A stretch of 64,000 nucleotides of DNA from JACKBC01 sp041391125 (lineage in GTDB: Bacteria; Chloroflexota; Anaerolineae; Caldilineales; Caldilineaceae). The notes beneath the pieces are model-generated. The model ran no database searches. It worked only from the letters and a program-made list of their open reading frames with translations, and was not told where the DNA came from. The stretch is from contig JAWKON010000003.1 in NCBI GenBank assembly GCA_041391125.1, positions 1 through 64,000 on the forward strand, written 5' to 3'. How positions within the stretch are numbered: the stretch's first letter is position 1; each line of letters opens with the position of its first letter. Shown piece by piece: positions 41,399 to 52,504 of this stretch. Position numbers and translations under genes: made by a program.

Positions 41399-44300
41399 TC
41401 ATCTTTTCGTGATCGGCAAATAAATTATAAATGTTTCTTGTTCTGTGCCATTCACCACCGCCGGCCCATACACATTGACCTTCCCGCCGACCTCAATCTC
41501 CACCAGCCAAAAGCTATTTGCGCCATTGGTCACCTCGGGCGCGGCCAGCGGCACCACCACGCCATATTGACCGCCCTGCCGCCCTTTGCCCGGAATCGGG
41601 ACGGTGGTCATGCGCACGGGGGCGGCGTAGGTCTGGCTGGGGCTCATATCTACAAAAAAGCCCAGCGTGTCGATCTCCTCAGACGTGACCCACTCCACAA
41701 AAAGGCTGGCGCCCTGCTGCGTCACCGTAAAGCTGACCAGCGTCACCGCTTTGGGTGCGGTGGGCATGGAGCCTTTGTCGGCGGCGTCCAGATAGTCGGG
41801 GATGCCGTCGCCATCGCTGTCCACGGCATCGTCGGGCAGAAAGTTGTGGTTGCGATCGGCATCTTCGTTGATGGTCAACGCACCGTCGCCGTCATCGTCG
41901 CTGTCCAAAAAGTCGGGCTGACCATCCTGATCCGAATCCTGCGCGCGTTGCGGATTGCCGTCTTGGTTGGGCGTGGCGCCTTCGGCAATGGTGTAAAGGC
42001 CGTCGTTGTCGTCGTCGTTGTCCAGATAATTGGGCTGGTGGTCGGCGTCGGTGTCGCGGGCGTCATTGGGGTTGCCGTTGCCGTTGGGGTCGGCAAATTC
42101 AAACTGGGTGTAGATGTCGTCATTGTCATCGTCATTGTCGCGGAAATCCACGTTGCCGCCCGGCGCCAGCAGATCGCCATCGTGATCGGGCAGCCACTCG
42201 GCGGGATCGCCGCCGCCATTGGCCGCATCGCGACCGGGCGTCGTGTCGAGGGCGTCATCCAATCCATCCTGATCGGCATCAGTGCGGCTGGGGGCATCGA
42301 AGCCTGCTTCAAAGAGATCCAGCAGACCGTCGTTGTCGGCATCCACGTCCAAATAGTCGGGCTCGTCGGCTTGATCGGTGTTGATCAGCAGCAGGGCCTG
42401 GCCACCGCTGTCCGGGTCGTACGCATTGTTGAGCCCGTCGGCGTCGCTGTCGGCGGTGTTTGTCAAAATACCGGTGACGTCCGCGGCCCAAATCGTTTTG
42501 GCCGCGGCACTCGCCGCGGCGTTCGCCGCCACCTGTGTCGCAACCTGTGTCGCCACCTGGGGCGGACGATAATTCTGGACGGTCTGCGCTTCGACGTTGT
42601 CGGGGATGCCATCGTCGTCGGCGTCGATGTCCAGATAATTGGCCAGCCCATCCCCGTCGGCATCGGCGGCGGTTTCATCGCGATCCAAAATGCCGTCGCC
42701 ATCGGCATCAATATCCAGCCGGCTGACCAGCCCATCGCCATCGCGGTCGCCCGGCTCTTCGGCGCCATCCAATAGGCCATCGTTATCGGCATCGACATCC
42801 AAATAATCGGGCGCGCCGTCGCCGTCGGTATCATCGTCGGTGGGGTCGCCGTTGGCGTTGCGGTCCTCGGCCAGCGTTAGAATGCCGTCGCCGTCATCAT
42901 CGGCATCCGAATAGTTGGGGATGCCATCGCCATCCAAATCAGCGCCGGCATCTTCCAGCCGCGTGGGGACGCCGTCACCATCATCATCGCGATCGACATA
43001 GTCGGGGAAAGAATCGCCGTCGCTGTCCGCACAGGGGACGCCGGTGGGACATTCGACATCATCGAGCAGACCATCGCCATCGCTGTCGCCGGCATTGGCG
43101 CCCGCATCGGCCGGGTCCAGATAATCGGGGATGCCGTCGCCGTCGGAGTCGTCGTCGGTGGGGTCGCCGTTGCCATTGGGGTCTTCGGCGACGGTGGGCG
43201 CGCCGTCGCCGTCATCATCGGGGTCCAAATAGTCGGGGGCGCCGTCATCGCTGATATCGCCATCGGTGTTGGGGCAGAGCGGACCCACCGCGCACTCAAT
43301 CGCATCGGCCACCGTGTCGCCATCCGCATCGCCAAAGCCGGAAAGGTTGTCAAAGGGGTCAAGATAGTCGGGAATGCCGTCGCCATCGGAATCGTCGTCG
43401 GTGGGGTCGCCGTTGCCGTTGACATCTTCAGCGCGGGTTAACACGGTATCGCCATCGTCGTCGGCATCCAAATAGTTACGAATGCGGTCGCCGTCGGTGT
43501 CGTCATTGGCGTAATTGCCGTCGCCGTTCAGGTCTTCCAGCCGCGTGGGGACCGTATCATCATCGTCATCATCGTCCAAATAATCGGGCTGCCCATCGCT
43601 GTCGCTGTCATCGGTGCGCGGATCGCCGTCGCCATTGGGATCTTCCTGCGCCGTGGCCAAGCCGTCACCATCATCGTCGGCATCCAGAAAATCGGGCTTG
43701 CCGTCGGCATCCGCATCGTCATTAAAGGGATCGCCATCGCCATTGTGATCTTCGCTGGCCGTGGGAACGCGGTCGCCATCATCATCAGCATCCAGGAAGT
43801 TGGGCAGACTGTCGCGGTCGGTGTCATCGTTGCGCAGAATGCCGTCGCCGCCCACATCTTCGCGCGCCGTCAATACACCGTCGCCGTCGTCGTCGGCATC
43901 CAAATAGTTGGGCGCCAAATCGCCATCGGTATTATCGTTGCGCGGGTCGCCGTCGCCATCGGCATCCTCCAGCCGCGTGGGCAGCGTGTCGTTGTCATCA
44001 TCGGCGTCCAAATAATTGGGCGCGCCATCCTGATCGGCGTCATCGTTGCGCGGGTCGCCATCGCCATTCACATCCTCCAGCCGGGTCAGAATCGTGTCGC
44101 CATCATCATCGGCGTCCAGATAGTTGGGCAGGCTGTCCTGGTCGGCATCCTCATTGGTGAAGTCGCCGTCGCCATTCAACTCCTCATTGCGTGTCAAAAT
44201 CGAATCATTGTCATCGTCCACATCCAAATAGTTGGGCGTCACGTCGCCATCGGTGTCGTCATTGACGTAGTTGCGGTCGTGGTTCAAATCCTCGTTGCGC

Positions 44301-45583
44301 GTGGCGACGCCGTCGCCATCATCGTCGGCATCCAGATAGTTGACCTTGCCATCGTGGTCAAAGTCATCATCGGTGGGGTCGCCATTGAGGTTCAAATCTT
44401 CCAGCAGCGTAATCAGCCCATCGCCATCGTCGTCGCGATCCAGATAATTGGCGCCGCCGCTGCCGTCGGTGTCGTCATTGGTGGGGTCGCCATCGCCATT
44501 GGGGTCTTCCAGCCGGGTCAGCGCATGGTCGCCATCATCATCGTCATCCAAATAGTTGGGGCGGGCGTCGCCATCCTGATTGTCGTTGGCCCACACGCCG
44601 TCGCCATTCTGGTCTTCGCGCGCCGTGGGGACGGTATCGCCATCGTCATCCCCATCCTGAAAATCGGGCCAGGCATCGCCATCGGTATTGGGTAATGGCG
44701 CGGCTACACCACCGCTGGCGGGGTCAAACGCATTGTCCAGCCCATCGCCATTGGCGTCGGCGCCGGCGGGAGTGCGGTCAGGCGCGCCATCGTGATTGGC
44801 GTCGTGGCCCTCGGTGGCGTCGGGGACGCCATCATCATCGCTGTCGCCATCATAGGCGTCCACCGTGCCGTCGCCGTCGGTGTCGATGGCGCCGCTGCCC
44901 TCGGCGCCGTCGGGAATGCCGTCGGCGTCATCATCGAGGTCGTCCATGTTGGGCACTCCATCGCCATCGAGGTCGTTCGGCGCGTCGGGGTCCAGATAAT
45001 CGGGTCTGCCGTCGCTGTCACTATCGTCGTTGGCGGGCGAGCCGCTCTGGTCCAGATCTTCCTGTTTGGTCGCCAATCCGTCGCCATCATCATCTTTATC
45101 GCGAAAATCGGGGGTTCCATCCTGATCCATGTCGGGCAGCGGCGCCGGCGTCCCCCCAAGATTGGCCTCATAGGCGTCGTCCAATCCATTCCCATTGGCG
45201 TCCAGCCCGCTGGGGGGTCTATCGGCCTGCCCGTTGTGATCCAGATCGTGGCCTTCGGTGGCATCGGGGACGCCGTCGTTATCGCTATCGGCATCCAGCG
45301 CATCGGGCGTGCCGTCGCCATCGGTGTCCACGGCGCCGGCGCCCTCCGCCAGATCGGTAATGCCGTCGCTGTCGTCGTCGGCGTCCGATGCGTCGTCCAA
45401 GCCATCCTGGTCGGTGTCGAAAAACGTGGCGCGGGCCAATTGTTGTTCAGCATCCGTGCGCCATTGCGGAGCAGAGCGGGGCGGGGCGGCGGGCTCATAG
45501 GCCCGAAGCGGCAAAGTTGTTCCCAAAAGGGGTAATGCCAAAATGAGGATTATGAGGGTTTGTTTCAATATGCGGATATTCAT
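41399..45583 (-). CDS. Giant secreted Asp-rich (thrombospondin type 3-like) repeat protein
   Basis: 1394 residues. Signal peptide (LIILILALPLLGTT), then more than 1100 residues of DxDxDGxxD calcium-binding-type repeats. A longer unit of about 36 residues, of the form YLDADDDGDTVxTRxEDxNGDGDPxNDD, repeats well over a dozen times with an Ala-rich interruption near residue 1040. The last approx. 110 residues are a beta domain (FVEWVTSEEIDTLGFFVDM, then WLVEIEVGGKVNVYGP) also present in the adhesin at 53.8-56.2 kb, and the protein ends IIYLPITKR. Probably a calcium-stabilised cell-surface or stalk protein. An ATG at 45604 overlaps a palindromic repeat and was not used. Confidence 0.9.
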   Translation of the reverse strand: MNIRILKQTLIILILALPLLGTTLPLRAYEPAAPPRSAPQWRTDAEQQLARATFFDTDQDGLDDASDADDDSDGITDLAEGAGAVDTDGDGTPDALDADSDNDGVPDATEGHDLDHNGQADRPPSGLDANGNGLDDAYEANLGGTPAPLPDMDQDGTPDFRDKDDDGDGLATKQEDLDQSGSPANDDSDSDGRPDYLDPDAPNDLDGDGVPNMDDLDDDADGIPDGAEGSGAIDTDGDGTVDAYDGDSDDDGVPDATEGHDANHDGAPDRTPAGADANGDGLDNAFDPASGGVAAPLPNTDGDAWPDFQDGDDDGDTVPTAREDQNGDGVWANDNQDGDARPNYLDDDDDGDHALTRLEDPNGDGDPTNDDTDGSGGANYLDRDDDGDGLITLLEDLNLNGDPTDDDFDHDGKVNYLDADDDGDGVATRNEDLNHDRNYVNDDTDGDVTPNYLDVDDDNDSILTRNEELNGDGDFTNEDADQDSLPNYLDADDDGDTILTRLEDVNGDGDPRNDDADQDGAPNYLDADDDNDTLPTRLEDADGDGDPRNDNTDGDLAPNYLDADDDGDGVLTAREDVGGDGILRNDDTDRDSLPNFLDADDDGDRVPTASEDHNGDGDPFNDDADADGKPDFLDADDDGDGLATAQEDPNGDGDPRTDDSDSDGQPDYLDDDDDDDTVPTRLEDLNGDGNYANDDTDGDRIRNYLDADDDGDTVLTRAEDVNGNGDPTDDDSDGDGIPDYLDPFDNLSGFGDADGDTVADAIECAVGPLCPNTDGDISDDGAPDYLDPDDDGDGAPTVAEDPNGNGDPTDDDSDGDGIPDYLDPADAGANAGDSDGDGLLDDVECPTGVPCADSDGDSFPDYVDRDDDGDGVPTRLEDAGADLDGDGIPNYSDADDDGDGILTLAEDRNANGDPTDDDTDGDGAPDYLDVDADNDGLLDGAEEPGDRDGDGLVSRLDIDADGDGILDRDETAADADGDGLANYLDIDADDDGIPDNVEAQTVQNYRPPQVATQVATQVAANAAASAAAKTIWAADVTGILTNTADSDADGLNNAYDPDSGGQALLLINTDQADEPDYLDVDADNDGLLDLFEAGFDAPSRTDADQDGLDDALDTTPGRDAANGGGDPAEWLPDHDGDLLAPGGNVDFRDNDDDNDDIYTQFEFADPNGNGNPNDARDTDADHQPNYLDNDDDNDGLYTIAEGATPNQDGNPQRAQDSDQDGQPDFLDSDDDGDGALTINEDADRNHNFLPDDAVDSDGDGIPDYLDAADKGSMPTAPKAVTLVSFTVTQQGASLFVEWVTSEEIDTLGFFVDMSPSQTYAAPVRMTTVPIPGKGRQGGQYGVVVPLAAPEVTNGANSFWLVEIEVGGKVNVYGPAVVNGTEQETFIIYLPITKR

Positions 45584-45600
45584 AAAGTATCTAGAAATGG

Positions 45601-45681
45601 TCACTACCAGGCCGTTCCCTGAGCTTGCCGAAGGGGACGGCGGCCTTCGACAAGCTCAGGCCTCGAGAGGCTTAGTAGTTG
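45601..45681. repeat. CTGAGCTTGTCGAAGG-type palindromic repeat 6
   Basis: GGCCGTTCCCTGAGCTTGCC, then GAAGGGG, GGCCTTCGACAAGCTCAGGC and CTTAGTAGTTGC. Well-preserved copy upstream of the Asp-rich protein gene. Confidence 0.85.
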
Positions 45682-46096
45682 CTAGAAATGACTGATCTGT
45701 TTTCAGCAAAACGCGTCCTATCCAGGCCATCTTAGCGAAAAATGGTCGTAATGTAACTAGTACCTTTGTCCTATTGCGAAAATGCAAATGCGGTGAAATG
45801 ATTACATATTAGCATGATAAATTACTTTTTGCTTAATAAATTGGGTTTTGTATATCTATCTGGATGAATTTCTGCTTGAAATGGTCTGGTTCGCGAAACC
45901 CGTGGACAAAAGGATGAAGCAGGGAACACGAGCCGGGTACGCCTGGTGTTGAGGCCATCTAAGTCGAACGGACTAATTGTCAGGCAAGATTGGAGGCAAT
46001 ATGGGAAAAAAGTACTAAATACAAACACCATAAATTTCGATACAATGGGGAGCTGAAGCCATTGTAAGGTATAGACGACGAGGAGCGCACCACTTA
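45682..46096. other. Divergent intergenic region, 45.7-46.1 kb
   Basis: About 415 AT-rich bases between two divergent secreted-protein genes. Apart from likely promoters I see no ORF with a ribosome binding site and no strong palindrome. Confidence 0.5.
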
Positions 46097-49091
46097 ATGA
46101 TTCACACTGTCGATTGCACGGAAACCAATTGCACCAAAAATAGAGTACAACCTATCACCCCCCCCAAGTTGGCGTCTATCAACATGCGGCCTATGTTTTT
46201 GGCCCTGGGCCTGCTGATGCTGATGCTGTTGGCGCTGGCGCACCCATCTGCGCTGGCGCAGACGCCGCCATCGGAAAATATCAAAGGTTTAGCGACGGCA
46301 GCCGGTGGTACATTGCCACCCGATATTAACACTGAATTTACATTTACGACGCAAGCTATTACGCCCACATTTTGGACGCTGCCCGACCCCGCCTATCGCA
46401 TCTACATTGTGCAGGACGGCATGGTGGAGATGAGTTACAGCTATTTGCAAAGCGCGGGCCTGCCGGTGAGCACGCTTGACCCGCGGACGTTTCGCATGTT
46501 CTACATGGGGCAGGAGATGGCCATCCAAGTCGAAGGGGAAGCCGATGGGCGCTTTGAGGCGGGCGATCTGATCCGCTTTTATGGCCGCAGTGTGGATTCG
46601 CTCTACTTTGAGGAAGTGCTGCCCCGCCACCAATACACGGGGCGCAACGTATACTGGCTCACCTATGGCGGCGCCACGGGCAAACGCATGGCATTTAAGG
46701 ATGGTGCGGCCGCGGGGCCGCTGGCCACGGCGCATCTCAAAACCAACCATCAAGAGAAGCAGAGCCGCTATGAGACGCGCTATCCGCGCTATAGCTCGGG
46801 CGCGCTATTTAATCCCAATGATGATCACTGGCTGTGGCTCAAGTTGCAGATTTTGGGCAGCACCGGCGTCAAAAGCCAGAAGTTCGATATGGCCGTCAGC
46901 CATCTGCCGGCGGACCCGCAGTTGAACGCAGCTTTGACCGCCACCGTATCGGTGCATATGGTGGGCGGGCTCAACAACAAACACGGTCTGCGGCTGAAGC
47001 TCGGCGCGACCACCATTTTTGAAGACGCTGCCAGTTGGCGCGATTACGAACCATTTACAGCCGTAGCGACGATATCGCAGACGCTGCTCATTAACGGCAA
47101 CAATCAGCTCTATGTGGAGGCTTTCAACCTCAACAGCACTATCAGTGAGGTGTATGTGGATTGGGTGGAGCTGCGCTATTTTGCCGACTATACGGCGGAC
47201 AGCGGCAAACTTGAATTTTGGGGCGCGGCCAATGAGGCGCCCACGCGCTACACCATCAGCAATCTGCCCGCCAACAACATCACCATTTATGACGTGACCG
47301 ATATGCACAACGTGCAGCGTTTTGACCCCAATACGTTGACTATTGGCGCGTCGGCTCCCTATACAGTCTCCTTTGGCGAAGGCGGCGCCGGCCAGCGCTA
47401 TCTGGCGTGGACGCCCACGGCCGCGCTGACGCCCGCCCAAATTGAAAAGGCGGACTATCTGACTTCGCCCTATACGCCCAGCGCCGCCAACCCAGGGCCA
47501 ATCACTATGGCGGCCAAATTGGCCACGGATGATCTGGCGACGGCCAGCTTGGCCGCGCCGGGTGATCTGCTGGATACGCGCAATGGGGCGGACTGGATTG
47601 TGATCACGCACCGCGATTTTTGGAGCCAAACGCTGCCGCTGGCCGAGTGGCGGGCGCGTCAATATCGGGTGGCCATGATCGATGTGCAGCAGATCTATGA
47701 CCAGTTCAATGGGGGCATGCTTTCGTCTGAATCGATCCGCGATTTTTTGGCCTATGCCCACGCCAATTGGCAGCCGCCGGCGCCCCAATTTGTGCTGATG
47801 GCGGGTGGCGGCACCAGCGACATGCGTCAATATTTCAGCAACAGCAAAAAGACCTATGTGCCGACCATGATCTATCCGGCGGACCCCATTTTGGGCGAAA
47901 CGGCTGCCGACAGCCGGCTGGTTACTTTTTTGAACAACGACATATTGCCCGATATGGACATTGGTCGTTTTCCGGCTTTTAGCGCCAGCGAAGTGGCGAT
48001 CATGGTGAGCAAGACCATCAGCTATGAATCGGCGCCGCTGCGCGATGAGTGGAACACCAACATTCTGCTGATTTCGGATGATCTGGAGGGCGGCGGCGGC
48101 GACTTTTACGCCTTTTCCGACACGCTGGCCAATGGTTATTCCGATGCCAACGATCCCTTTGGCACCAAGTTTCTGCCCTATCCATACACGCCCACCAAAG
48201 TCTATTTGGGCCGCACCTGCGACACCAATAACCCGACCGTGGCCAACGAGTGCCGCGCCGATATTGCCGACACCATCAACAATCAGGGTGCGCTCTTTGT
48301 GAGCTATGTGGGCCATGCGCAAACCCGCAACTGGGCCATCGAAAAGCTGATGGACCCCACGCTGGCCCAAAGCCTGACCAACCGCGACAAGCTCGCCATT
48401 TTCCTGGGCATGGCCTGTTTCGAGGGCTTCTTTCACGAACCACCCACCGGCAGCCGGTCGCTCAGCGAAAGCTATCTGCTCAACCCCAATGGCGGCGCCG
48501 TGGCAAGCTGGTCGCCCACCGGTTTTGGGGTGGCCACGGGCCACGACTATTTGGAGCAGGGGCTCTTCCTGGCCGTCTTTCAAAATGGGGTGAAGCAACT
48601 GGGGACGGCCATGACCGCGGGCAAAGAACACTTATATTACACCGCCCCGGCGCACAAATACGACGACCTGATCGATACCTTCAACCTGCTGGGCGACCCG
48701 GCGCTGCACATTCAAACTTATGTGGCGCGCACGGCTGTGCAGATGGCCGGGCTGACGGCCACTTATGGCGATAACGGCATTGTGGTGGCGTGGGCTACGG
48801 TGGATGAGCCCGATCTGCTGGGCTTCAACGTGTTGCGCAGCGCGTCGCCCGGCGGCCCGTTTGGGCAGATCAATGGCGATCTGATCGCGGGCAAGGCGTC
48901 GGGTACGCCGGCGGGCGCCCGCTATGAATATGTGGATGCCGGCGCAGAAGCCGGCGTGGCCTACTGGTATCGATTGGAAATTGTGAATTTGGATGGCACA
49001 AGCGTGGAATATGGATTGGCCGCAGCACGAACAGCACAAAAGACCATACCAGATCTTTATTCCTATTGCGATGAGATTGAAAGATTTTTAA
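46097..49091 (+). CDS. C25-family (gingipain-like) secreted cysteine protease 1
   Basis: About 998 residues if the frame is corrected near 49035. A signal segment (LGLLMLMLLALAHPSALA) is followed by beta domains, then a peptidase C25 domain (residues about 490-880): DWIVITHRDFW, DIGRFPAFSASEV, ISDDLEGGGGDF, a catalytic His near 740 in SYVGHA and Cys near 774 in MACFEGFFHE, and the closing LLGDPALHI. A fibronectin-like domain follows. The uncorrected frame runs on to 49300 with unrelated residues; removing one A from the AAAA at 49038-49041 gives an end IFIPIAMRLKDF, matching the tails of its neighbours. Likely a surface or secreted endopeptidase. Confidence 0.85.
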
Positions 49092-49378
49092 AGTTGAGGG
49101 CTGGCATGATGAGTTGTTTGTTTGGATGGAAAAGAGATTTCGGTTCAACAGGAACTGCTGGGGCTGACGCCGCCGCATCTATTCGGCGTCGGTTAAGCCA
49201 ACCGGCTTTAGCCGAGTTTCCGTATCAGCCACCGATTTCAACCGGTGGTGTGCATGGATTTATGGCGACTCATTTGGATGTCATGTGGTTGACACACTGA
49301 AGCGTCCTTCCTGGAAGAGGCAGAGACGGCTTTGGCTCGCGAGCACGGCTGCGCGCTTCCAGGAAGGAACAACACACG
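49092..49378 (+). other. Gap between the two C25 genes
   Basis: About 290 bases. Contains hairpins: CGGTTAAGCC/GGCTTTAGCCG near 49190-49215 and TCCTTCCTGGAAG (49305-49317) with CTTCCAGGAAGGA (49356-49368). The sequence CATGTGGTTGACA near 49283 recurs at 52507. No gene seen. Confidence 0.5.
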
Positions 49379-50644
49379 ATGCCGTTGAGCCTTTACGGCC
49401 TGCTGCTGGCGCTGGCGCTGCTCATCACACCAATGATTACGCCCGCATCTGCCTTTGCCCAAACGGAGCCCGCACAAATGGCGGCGGCGCTCGCCGAATC
49501 CAGCAGCTTCGCCGCCAATTTAACGCCGCCACAGACGCGTGGTGGGATCATCAACCGAAACAGGAGACGGCAGAAATTTCACCTTTGAAGATGGAACGTC
49601 AGCACCACCGGCTCATGCAAAAAAATTGTTGTGCCCGCTTGCAGGCAGTCGAGCACGCTTCCGGGCGAACCGCAGCTTCCGCTCTATGTAGGGCTGGTGG
49701 GCTCGCCAGCGGCAACATTTCCATAGAAATTCGCGGCATGGAAAGCATTACGCTGACCGGCGACATAAATATTTGCCCAGCGCCACTGGCAGCGCGGCCC
49801 CAGCGCAGACGGGGGCGTGACCCCTTTTGTGGAAGAACCCACCGTGCCCGATCCTAATGTGTATGCACAGGATGCGCTCTATCCGCCGCAGCCCGCCGCC
49901 ATTGCCGAACTGGGTTTTATGCGCAGCCAGCGCTTAGCGTTTTTGCTCTCTATCCGTTCCAGGTCAACCACGCCACCGGCCAGCTTATTTATCACCGCAT
50001 CATGCGCCGTGGCCATTCGTTTTAGCGAAAGTAGCCACGCAAACGTCGGGCGAATCGGCGGTGGAGGATGAGGCGTTTGAGCAGGTCATACTTGGCTGCT
50101 GCTCAATTATGATGCGGCGCGCAACTGGCGCGGCGTCCCGTTGACCGGCCAGGAAGTGACGGCCTGGACGCCGCCGGCCGACGCCTATCGCGTGCGGGTG
50201 ACGCAAACGGGCATCTATCGGCTGACCTATGCCGAACTGGCCGCGGCCGGCTTTCCCGTTGACCAGGTCGACCCGGCGCAGATACGCATGTTCTACAACG
50301 GCCAGGAGATCGCCATCCGCATGGCGGGGCCAACGGCGGATGCGTTTGGCCCCGACAACGCAATTCTCTTCTATGGCGCAGAGCCCAATGAGCGTTTTGC
50401 CCCCACCAATGTGTATTGGCTGACGGCGCAACCGGCGCAGGATGGGCTGAATCGTGCGGACGAATTGGTGGGACTGCGCATGGACGAGATCAGCAACAGC
50501 CGGGCGGCGCAGGCCGTGCCGGAAACGGTGGCCGTGACGCAGCTTCATTTGGAAGAAAACAGCAATTACGTCTCTTCGCTGCCCATGGAGCCGGGGTATG
50601 ACCATTGGTATGGTCGCCGCATTACGGCGGTGAAGCAGGGCTGA
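49379..50644 (+). pseudogene. C25-family protease 2, N-terminal part, frameshifted
   Basis: Start of a paralogue of the preceding protease, broken by several indels. Piece 49379-49588 gives a signal peptide (LLLALALLITPMITPASAFA). Pieces 49817-50071 and 50141-50644 follow in other frames. The last piece matches protease 1 closely in layout: YRVRVTQTGIYRLTYAEL, IRMFYNGQEIAIRM, and NVYWLTAQPAQ against its counterparts. One more G in the GGG at 50638-50640 would join it to the next entry. Real decay or consensus errors are both possible. Confidence 0.65.
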
Positions 50645-52413
50645 CCGGGAATCAGGAAATGGTGGTGGACTTGGGGCTGGGTGTCGAAGCGCGCTTTCCG
50701 GCAGTTGCAAGTGGCGCTGGCCAAACGATATGCGCGGTCCGCACCATCTGCGCATTTTTTATGAACAGAACGCAGATCTTCCATGGCAATTGGGAGGACC
50801 GGACCTATCACACACCTTTGAGACCACTTTTGACTACACGCTGCTGCAAGATGGCGAAAACACTGCGCTTGCAGCTTATCAACGATGCGCCCGGGCAAGC
50901 GGTGGATATGGCCTATATTGATTGGGTGAAGTTGACCTATTACCGCCAATTGGGGGGGCAGGACAATTATATCGACTTTACCAATCGCGGGCCGGGCAAT
51001 TGGAAATATAACATTGGCGGCTTTGATCAACAGGAGGTGGAGGCCTATGACGTGACTGACCCAAACAAAGTGCGGCTGGTGCTGGGTGCGGTGGAAAATG
51101 GCGCCTTTAACTTTAGCGACTATCAGGCCACGCCCCGGCGCTATATTGTGAGCGCCGTCGCCAACCGGCTTACGGCACAATCGATTGAACCGGCCAGCAG
51201 CACAGATCTGCGCACCATTTCATCCAGTATTGACTACATTATGGTTGCGCACCCTGATCTGGTTGACGCCATTCGACCATTGGCCGAATATCGCAGCCGG
51301 CGTGGGCTAAATGTGCTGGTGGTCAATTTGCAGGATATTTACGATCAGTTCAATTATGGCCGCGCTTCGGCCCAGGCGATCCAGGATTTTTTGAAATATG
51401 CCTATACCAATTGGCCGGCGCCGGCGCCCCGTTTTGCGCTGCTGGTGGGCGACGGCAATTATGACCCGTTGGGCTATCGCAATTCCAGCGAGCCCAGCCT
51501 GCTGCCACCCTATCTGGCCATGGTGGACCCCGACTTGGGGGAGACGGCGGCGGACAACCGCTATGCCGCCATTGTGGGCGAAGACCTGATTCCTGATCTC
51601 TCCATTGGGCGCTTTCCGGCCAAGACGCCCGCCGATGTCGCCGCCATGTTGGAAAAGACCATGCGCTACGAGCAGGCGCCCCCGGATCCCAACTGGAACC
51701 AGAGCATCCTCTTTGTGGCGGACGATCTGGAGGGCGGCGGCGGCGCGTTTCAGAATTTCTCCGATGCGATTGCCGATGGCTACATTGAAACCGAGGCCGG
51801 TCGGCTGCCGCTTTTGCCCGCTGATTACACGCGAACCAAGCTCTATTTGGGGGCGGGGTGTGAAGATGGTACGCCGGCCATACAGTGCCGGCAGGAGATT
51901 GTGAATGAAGTCAACAAGGGGTTGCTTTTTGTGAGCTATGTGGGGCACGGCGCCAAACAGTATTGGGCCGAAGAGCAGCTTTTCAATCAGGACGCGCTCT
52001 TTCAGTTAAACAATGCCGCGCGGCTGCCGATTATGCTGCCCATGACCTGCCTAGAGGGCTTCTTTCACGAAGCGGAGGCCAACAGCGATGCCTTTGGCGA
52101 AATGATCGTGCGCATGGCGCAAAGCGGCGCGGTGGCCAGTTGGTCGCCCACGGGCTTTGGGCTGGCCAGCGGTCATGACTATTTGGAGACCGGCTTTTTC
52201 CTGGGGCTCTTTCACCAGGGGTTGACCACGGTGGGCGAAGCCACCGTCTTTGGCAAGATGCACATGATTGCCCACGCGCCGCCCACCAAATATGACGATC
52301 TGCTGGACACTTTCGTGCTTTTTGGCGATCCAGCCTTAGCTGTGCGCAGCGCCGGTCGTGAGCCAGTTGTGGATATACAAAGCTTGTATTTGCCGATTTC
52401 GATGCGTGATTAA
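50605..52413 (+). CDS. C25-family (gingipain-like) protease 2, main part
   Basis: 602 residues as read, of which about the first 85 are partly out of frame (50690-50860). From about residue 95 the match with protease 1 is continuous: IDYIMVAHPDLVDAIRPLAE, DLSIGRFPAKTPADV, VADDLEGGGGAF, the catalytic His in SYVGHG, the Cys in MTCLEGFFHE, and LFGDPAL. It has no fibronectin-like domain and ends directly with IQSLYLPISMRD. The pair arose by tandem duplication. Start is not real; the true start is at 49379. Confidence 0.8.
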   Translation: MVWSPHYGGEAGLTGNQEMVVDLGLGVEARFPAVASGAGQTICAVRTICAFFMNRTQIFHGNWEDRTYHTPLRPLLTTRCCKMAKTLRLQLINDAPGQAVDMAYIDWVKLTYYRQLGGQDNYIDFTNRGPGNWKYNIGGFDQQEVEAYDVTDPNKVRLVLGAVENGAFNFSDYQATPRRYIVSAVANRLTAQSIEPASSTDLRTISSSIDYIMVAHPDLVDAIRPLAEYRSRRGLNVLVVNLQDIYDQFNYGRASAQAIQDFLKYAYTNWPAPAPRFALLVGDGNYDPLGYRNSSEPSLLPPYLAMVDPDLGETAADNRYAAIVGEDLIPDLSIGRFPAKTPADVAAMLEKTMRYEQAPPDPNWNQSILFVADDLEGGGGAFQNFSDAIADGYIETEAGRLPLLPADYTRTKLYLGAGCEDGTPAIQCRQEIVNEVNKGLLFVSYVGHGAKQYWAEEQLFNQDALFQLNNAARLPIMLPMTCLEGFFHEAEANSDAFGEMIVRMAQSGAVASWSPTGFGLASGHDYLETGFFLGLFHQGLTTVGEATVFGKMHMIAHAPPTKYDDLLDTFVLFGDPALAVRSAGREPVVDIQSLYLPISMRD

Positions 52414-52504
52414 AGCGACTAGGAAAGTGAGGAAAATAAATATGATCAACAGATTTCATGGATTTTATAGATTGTAAAGAAAAAATTTGCGATTCTTTGG
52501 GAAC

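Noticed and set aside
41438..45535. Long open frames on the + strand opposite the Asp-rich protein (41438-42775, 43745-44695, 44695-45360, 44792-45535)
   Set aside because: They are shadows of the GAT/GAC-rich repeats on the other strand; their proteins are monotonous Val/Ile/Ala or Arg/His repeats with no signal or family resemblance.
41399..45583. CRISPR-like periodicity of about 108 bases
   Set aside because: The period is coding, repeats are imperfect, there are no unique spacers, and no cas genes are near.
45822..46031. 69-codon minus-strand frame in the 45.7-46.1 kb gap
   Set aside because: No ribosome binding site, no family resemblance, cysteine and proline pattern looks random.
46805..48631. 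608-codon minus-strand frame opposite protease 1
   Set aside because: It lies entirely over a clear C25 protease and reads as His/Arg/Gln-rich low-information sequence.
49092..49300. Extension of protease 1 to the stop at 49300
   Set aside because: The residues after the fibronectin-like domain are unrelated to anything; removing one A restores a tail that matches three neighbours and ends at 49091.
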